This document shows, one piece after another, positions 12,545-14,731 of a stretch of 14,731 bases of DNA. Position numbers and translations under genes: made by a program. The stretch is from an uncultured Lachnospiraceae bacterium (GTDB lineage: Bacteria; Bacillota; Clostridia; Lachnospirales; Lachnospiraceae). The notes beneath the pieces were generated by a model. The model searched no databases, had not been told where the DNA came from, and saw only the letters and a program-made list of their open reading frames with translations. Each line of letters starts with the position of its first letter. Positions within the stretch are counted from its first letter, which is position 1. Location of the stretch: assembly GCA_947628025.1 (NCBI GenBank), contig CANQYH010000048.1, positions 1 through 14,731 of the forward strand, written 5' to 3'.

Positions 12545-13261
12545 TCATGCCCCCAGAAGCGCCGCCAGCACGCCGCGGACGCTTTTTTCCTCCACATGCA
12601 GCGTCAGCTCCGGCTCGTGGATGTGCTCCAGATAATGCGCGTCGGAATCGCTGATGATCCTGCAGGTCTCCAGATACGGATTGTCTTTTTTCAGGCTGTG
12701 GAGTTTCCGCAGGTCCTTGACTTCCGCCGTCGTAAACTGGCTGTCCGGCGGGATAAAGCCCAGGTTCGCGATCAGGCTGTTGGCCGATTTGTCCACATGG
12801 GCCGGAAACATCACGCCGCCGTAACTGCGCACCAGCGGCCACAGCTCGTCGAACGAGATCGTCGTCGCGTTGATCAGCAGGTTCGGCTCCGTCCCGCAGA
12901 CCTGATCCTGGGTATCGTAGATCTGCTGTTTCCCGAAGATCGCCTCGTTGTTCGGAAATGGGATCAGCCTTTTGTAAACATAGGAATCAAAGTCCAGCGC
13001 CGCCTCCAGCGTTTCGAACAGGCAGACCGCGTGGACCTCCTCCGAGGTGTTGATCTCCATGCCGGGGATCGCCAAAAGCCCATACTCCGCGGCCGCCGCC
13101 AGAAGCGCCGGACAGTTGCGGCAGGTATTGTGATCCGTCAGCGCGATCACATCCAGTCCTTTCAGCATCGCCATGCCCGCGATATTGGCGGGTGTCATGT
13201 CGTCGTCTCCGCATGGGGAAAGGCAGGAATGGATGTGCAGGTCATAATATAGCTCAGCCAT
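12545..13261 (-). CDS. PHP-domain metal-dependent phosphoesterase
   Basis: The ATG at 13261 gives 238 residues; AGGAG (13270-13266) lies just upstream and the gene overlaps the DRTGG stop by 8 bases. A longer frame from 13294 adds residues encoded by the neighbour and is not needed. PHP metal-binding motifs are visible in order: LHIHSCLSPCGD (His9, His11), ALTDHNT (Asp43, His44), PGMEINTSEEVHAV (Glu69, His77), FPAHVDKS and SDSDAH near the end. PHP proteins hydrolyse phosphate esters using two or three bound metals. The substrate here is unknown; a role in DNA polymerase proofreading is unlikely for this stand-alone form. It is the last gene of a cluster with a DRTGG and a hydrogenase-like gene, a grouping known in anaerobic Firmicutes. 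Confidence 0.85.
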   Translation of the reverse strand: MAELYYDLHIHSCLSPCGDDDMTPANIAGMAMLKGLDVIALTDHNTCRNCPALLAAAAEYGLLAIPGMEINTSEEVHAVCLFETLEAALDFDSYVYKRLIPFPNNEAIFGKQQIYDTQDQVCGTEPNLLINATTISFDELWPLVRSYGGVMFPAHVDKSANSLIANLGFIPPDSQFTTAEVKDLRKLHSLKKDNPYLETCRIISDSDAHYLEHIHEPELTLHVEEKSVRGVLAALLGA

Positions 13262-13589
13262 GGAGCTCCTGATAAACCGCCAGGGCCGCGTCAAAGATCG
13301 GACGGTCCGTCGTCAGCACTGTCACGCCCTGCTCCTTCGCTCTGGCCCGCGCCACCTCGTCCAGGGCCGCACCCTCCGCGATGATCACGCAGGCCACATC
13401 CGCCAGCGTCGCCACCGCGATCGTGTTTACATTGCCCATCACCGTCACCCATGCGCTGTCTGCCGGCGCTTTTCCCATGGCAATGCTCAATAGATCACAG
13501 CAGAATACTCCCGTGATTTCCCGTTCCGTCTCGTCGCCGGAGTTCACCGTGTGGAATAACTGCCGGTCGATCAACTGCTGTACTGTCAA
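13254..13589 (-). CDS. DRTGG-domain protein, 111 residues
   Basis: The product starts MTVQQLIDRQLFHTVNSGDE and has the alternating strand-helix pattern of the small DRTGG domain (EITGVFCCDLLSIAMGK, VTVMGNVNTIAVATLADVACVIIAEG, VTVLTTDRPIFDAA). It is a domain of unknown function also found in HPr-kinase-like and CBS proteins. The start is a TTG at 13589, well supported by AAGGAGG (13605-13599) at 9 bases. Stand-alone versions of about 110 residues occur beside iron-hydrogenase-like and PHP genes, as here, which suggests a regulatory or ligand-binding role. The 82 bases upstream (13590-13672) hold the ribosome site and GC-rich short inverted repeats only. Confidence 0.8.
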   Translation of the reverse strand: MTVQQLIDRQLFHTVNSGDETEREITGVFCCDLLSIAMGKAPADSAWVTVMGNVNTIAVATLADVACVIIAEGAALDEVARARAKEQGVTVLTTDRPIFDAALAVYQELHG

Positions 13590-13672
13590 AATTGATCTCC
13601 TCCTTTTCGCGGCGCGCCGTCCCGCCCGCGGGAAATACGGCGCTTTCCGCCTGCCGCGTCTCTCTGAGCCGC

Positions 13673-14731
13673 TTATTTATTCTCCGGATCCTTGACCTTG
13701 TCGTCCAAAAACGCCATCTCCTCCGCGATCCGCTGGATGTAATCCTTCACCACCGGCATCACCTCGCGGCCGCTTCTGGTCCCGTCGGCCATATCGCCCG
13801 CCAGGACCGATACCTCCTGCGACAATTTATGCAGATTCTCCCGCAGGTAATAGATGCAGTCCCGCTCGCTGGCCTCGCCGCGGACGATGTCCTCCGCCAG
13901 TGCCTTGCAGGTCGGCGCGCCGCAGGAACCGCAGTCCAGTCCCGGCAGCCTCTTGCAGAGACGCTCCACCTGCTCCAGGCGGAAGAAGCTCTCCATCACA
14001 TTGTTGCCCAGGCGGAACACCGGCTCGAACTGGATGTCGGTGGTCCAGGGCACGTACTCTTTCGCGGAATCGTCCATGTGGCGCCTGGCCACCGGCATGT
14101 ATTTGCGCAGGCGTTTCAGCTTCACCTCCGCCACGTAGGGGTTCTCCACCGTCAGCACGCCGCCGATGCAGCCGCCGTTGCAGGCGTTCAGCTCCACAAA
14201 CTCCAGGTTCGTAAATTTCTGGTCCTCCAGATCCTCCAGCACCCGGATCACATTTTCGATCCCGTCCGCCGCCAGATAACTCTCGGTGAAAAGCCCGCTG
14301 GCCTCTCCGCCGCTGCTGCCCCAGCTGATGCCGATCTTGCCGGAGGTGCTGATCTCGTCGGCTTCTCCTCCGACCGCTTTCATATAAGTCAGCAGATGCG
14401 GGTACACATCCTTGATCGCCAGGACCTTATCCACCTGGCTCTTCTCCGTCCCCAGCGGCGACTGCACATAGGTCACTTTCGACGGGCACGGAGAGATAAA
14501 GATGATCCCGATCTTTTCCCGGGGGAGCCCCGTATCCCGCATGGCTTTCTCCACGGCCATGCAGGCCGCCACCTCGATGGGCGGATTGATCGGCAGCAGA
14601 TGATCGATCAGGTTCGGGAACCGCACCCGGATCAGCCGTACCACCGACGGGCAGGCCGTGCTGATCAGCGGCAGGTCCCCCGGATGCTGCCGGATATAGG
14701 CCCTGGTCGCCTCCGAGACGATCTCCGCCCC
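13673..14731 (-). CDS. [FeFe]-hydrogenase-like protein with C-terminal 4Fe-4S domain, N-terminus outside the window
   Basis: The reading frame is open to the window end, so the visible 352 residues lack the N-terminus. Hydrogenase H-cluster regions are recognisable but altered: STACP (Cys27) where catalytic enzymes have TSCCP, ISPCPSK (Cys82), and NACNGGCIGG (Cys184, Cys188). Near the end, CGSCGAPTC...C (Cys267, 270, 275, 292) is the 4Fe-4S pattern of the FeS domain, followed by a helical tail. Variants of this kind with DRTGG and PHP neighbours are usually classed as putative sensory or regulatory [FeFe] hydrogenases. An N-terminal ferredoxin-type region is expected upstream but not seen. 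I infer a redox or H2-sensing role; catalytic H2 production is less likely given the changed first motif. Confidence 0.85.
   Translation of the reverse strand, partial: GAEIVSEATRAYIRQHPGDLPLISTACPSVVRLIRVRFPNLIDHLLPINPPIEVAACMAVEKAMRDTGLPREKIGIIFISPCPSKVTYVQSPLGTEKSQVDKVLAIKDVYPHLLTYMKAVGGEADEISTSGKIGISWGSSGGEASGLFTESYLAADGIENVIRVLEDLEDQKFTNLEFVELNACNGGCIGGVLTVENPYVAEVKLKRLRKYMPVARRHMDDSAKEYVPWTTDIQFEPVFRLGNNVMESFFRLEQVERLCKRLPGLDCGSCGAPTCKALAEDIVRGEASERDCIYYLRENLHKLSQEVSVLAGDMADGTRSGREVMPVVKDYIQRIAEEMAFLDDKVKDPENK

Noticed and set aside
12596..13252. Plus-strand open frame of 218 codons opposite the PHP gene
   Set aside because: Arg/Gln/Val-rich antisense reading; the PHP metal motifs on the minus strand are decisive.

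Overview
The window looks like chromosomal DNA of a Firmicute in the Clostridia, most likely Lachnospiraceae. The reasons are strong AGGAGG-type ribosome sites with some GTG and TTG starts, sigma-A promoters, zinc-ribbon membrane proteins of the kind common in gut Clostridia, choline-binding-type cell-wall repeats, and an iron-hydrogenase-like / DRTGG / PHP gene set typical of anaerobic Firmicutes. The taxonomic call is inference. No rRNA, tRNA, CRISPR array, transposase or integrase was seen.

Layout. (1) 1-121, minus: the start of a MalY/PatB-type aminotransferase, with a clean sigma-A promoter. (2) 325-6630, minus: a tightly packed five-gene run, read right to left. It holds a TPR lipoprotein with an NPCBM-like end, an unrecognised soluble protein, a zinc-ribbon/TM/TPR/NPCBM-like protein, a small zinc-ribbon four-TM protein, and a lipoprotein that appears to have lost its C-terminus to a single-base frameshift. 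A hairpin terminator follows. (3) 7019-7996, minus: a secreted protein with cell-wall-binding repeats and a third NPCBM-like domain, so these genes together look like a cell-envelope module. (4) 8052-8579: a dense intergenic region with a probable small structured RNA, a terminator-like hairpin on the other strand, a 14-base inverted repeat, a further plus-strand terminator and an excellent sigma-A promoter. (5) 8580-11462, plus: an AT-rich three-gene operon encoding an sce7726-like PD-(D/E)XK protein, an sce7725-like protein and a RES-domain protein. (6) 11445-12455, minus: a TIR-FHA fusion, convergent with and overlapping the RES gene. (7) 12545-14731, minus: PHP-domain protein, DRTGG-domain protein and an [FeFe]-hydrogenase-like protein that runs off the window.

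How it fits together. The most interesting part is 8160-12530. A base-compositionally foreign three-gene cassette (nuclease-fold protein + beta-protein-like protein + RES NAD-directed domain) lies tail to tail with a TIR-FHA protein, so two different folds that can consume NAD sit next to each other. This is what a small anti-phage or toxin-type island would look like, but no function can be proven from sequence. The small RNA just upstream may belong to the same island or may be independent. The left-hand envelope module and the right-hand hydrogenase-like cluster look like ordinary resident genes.
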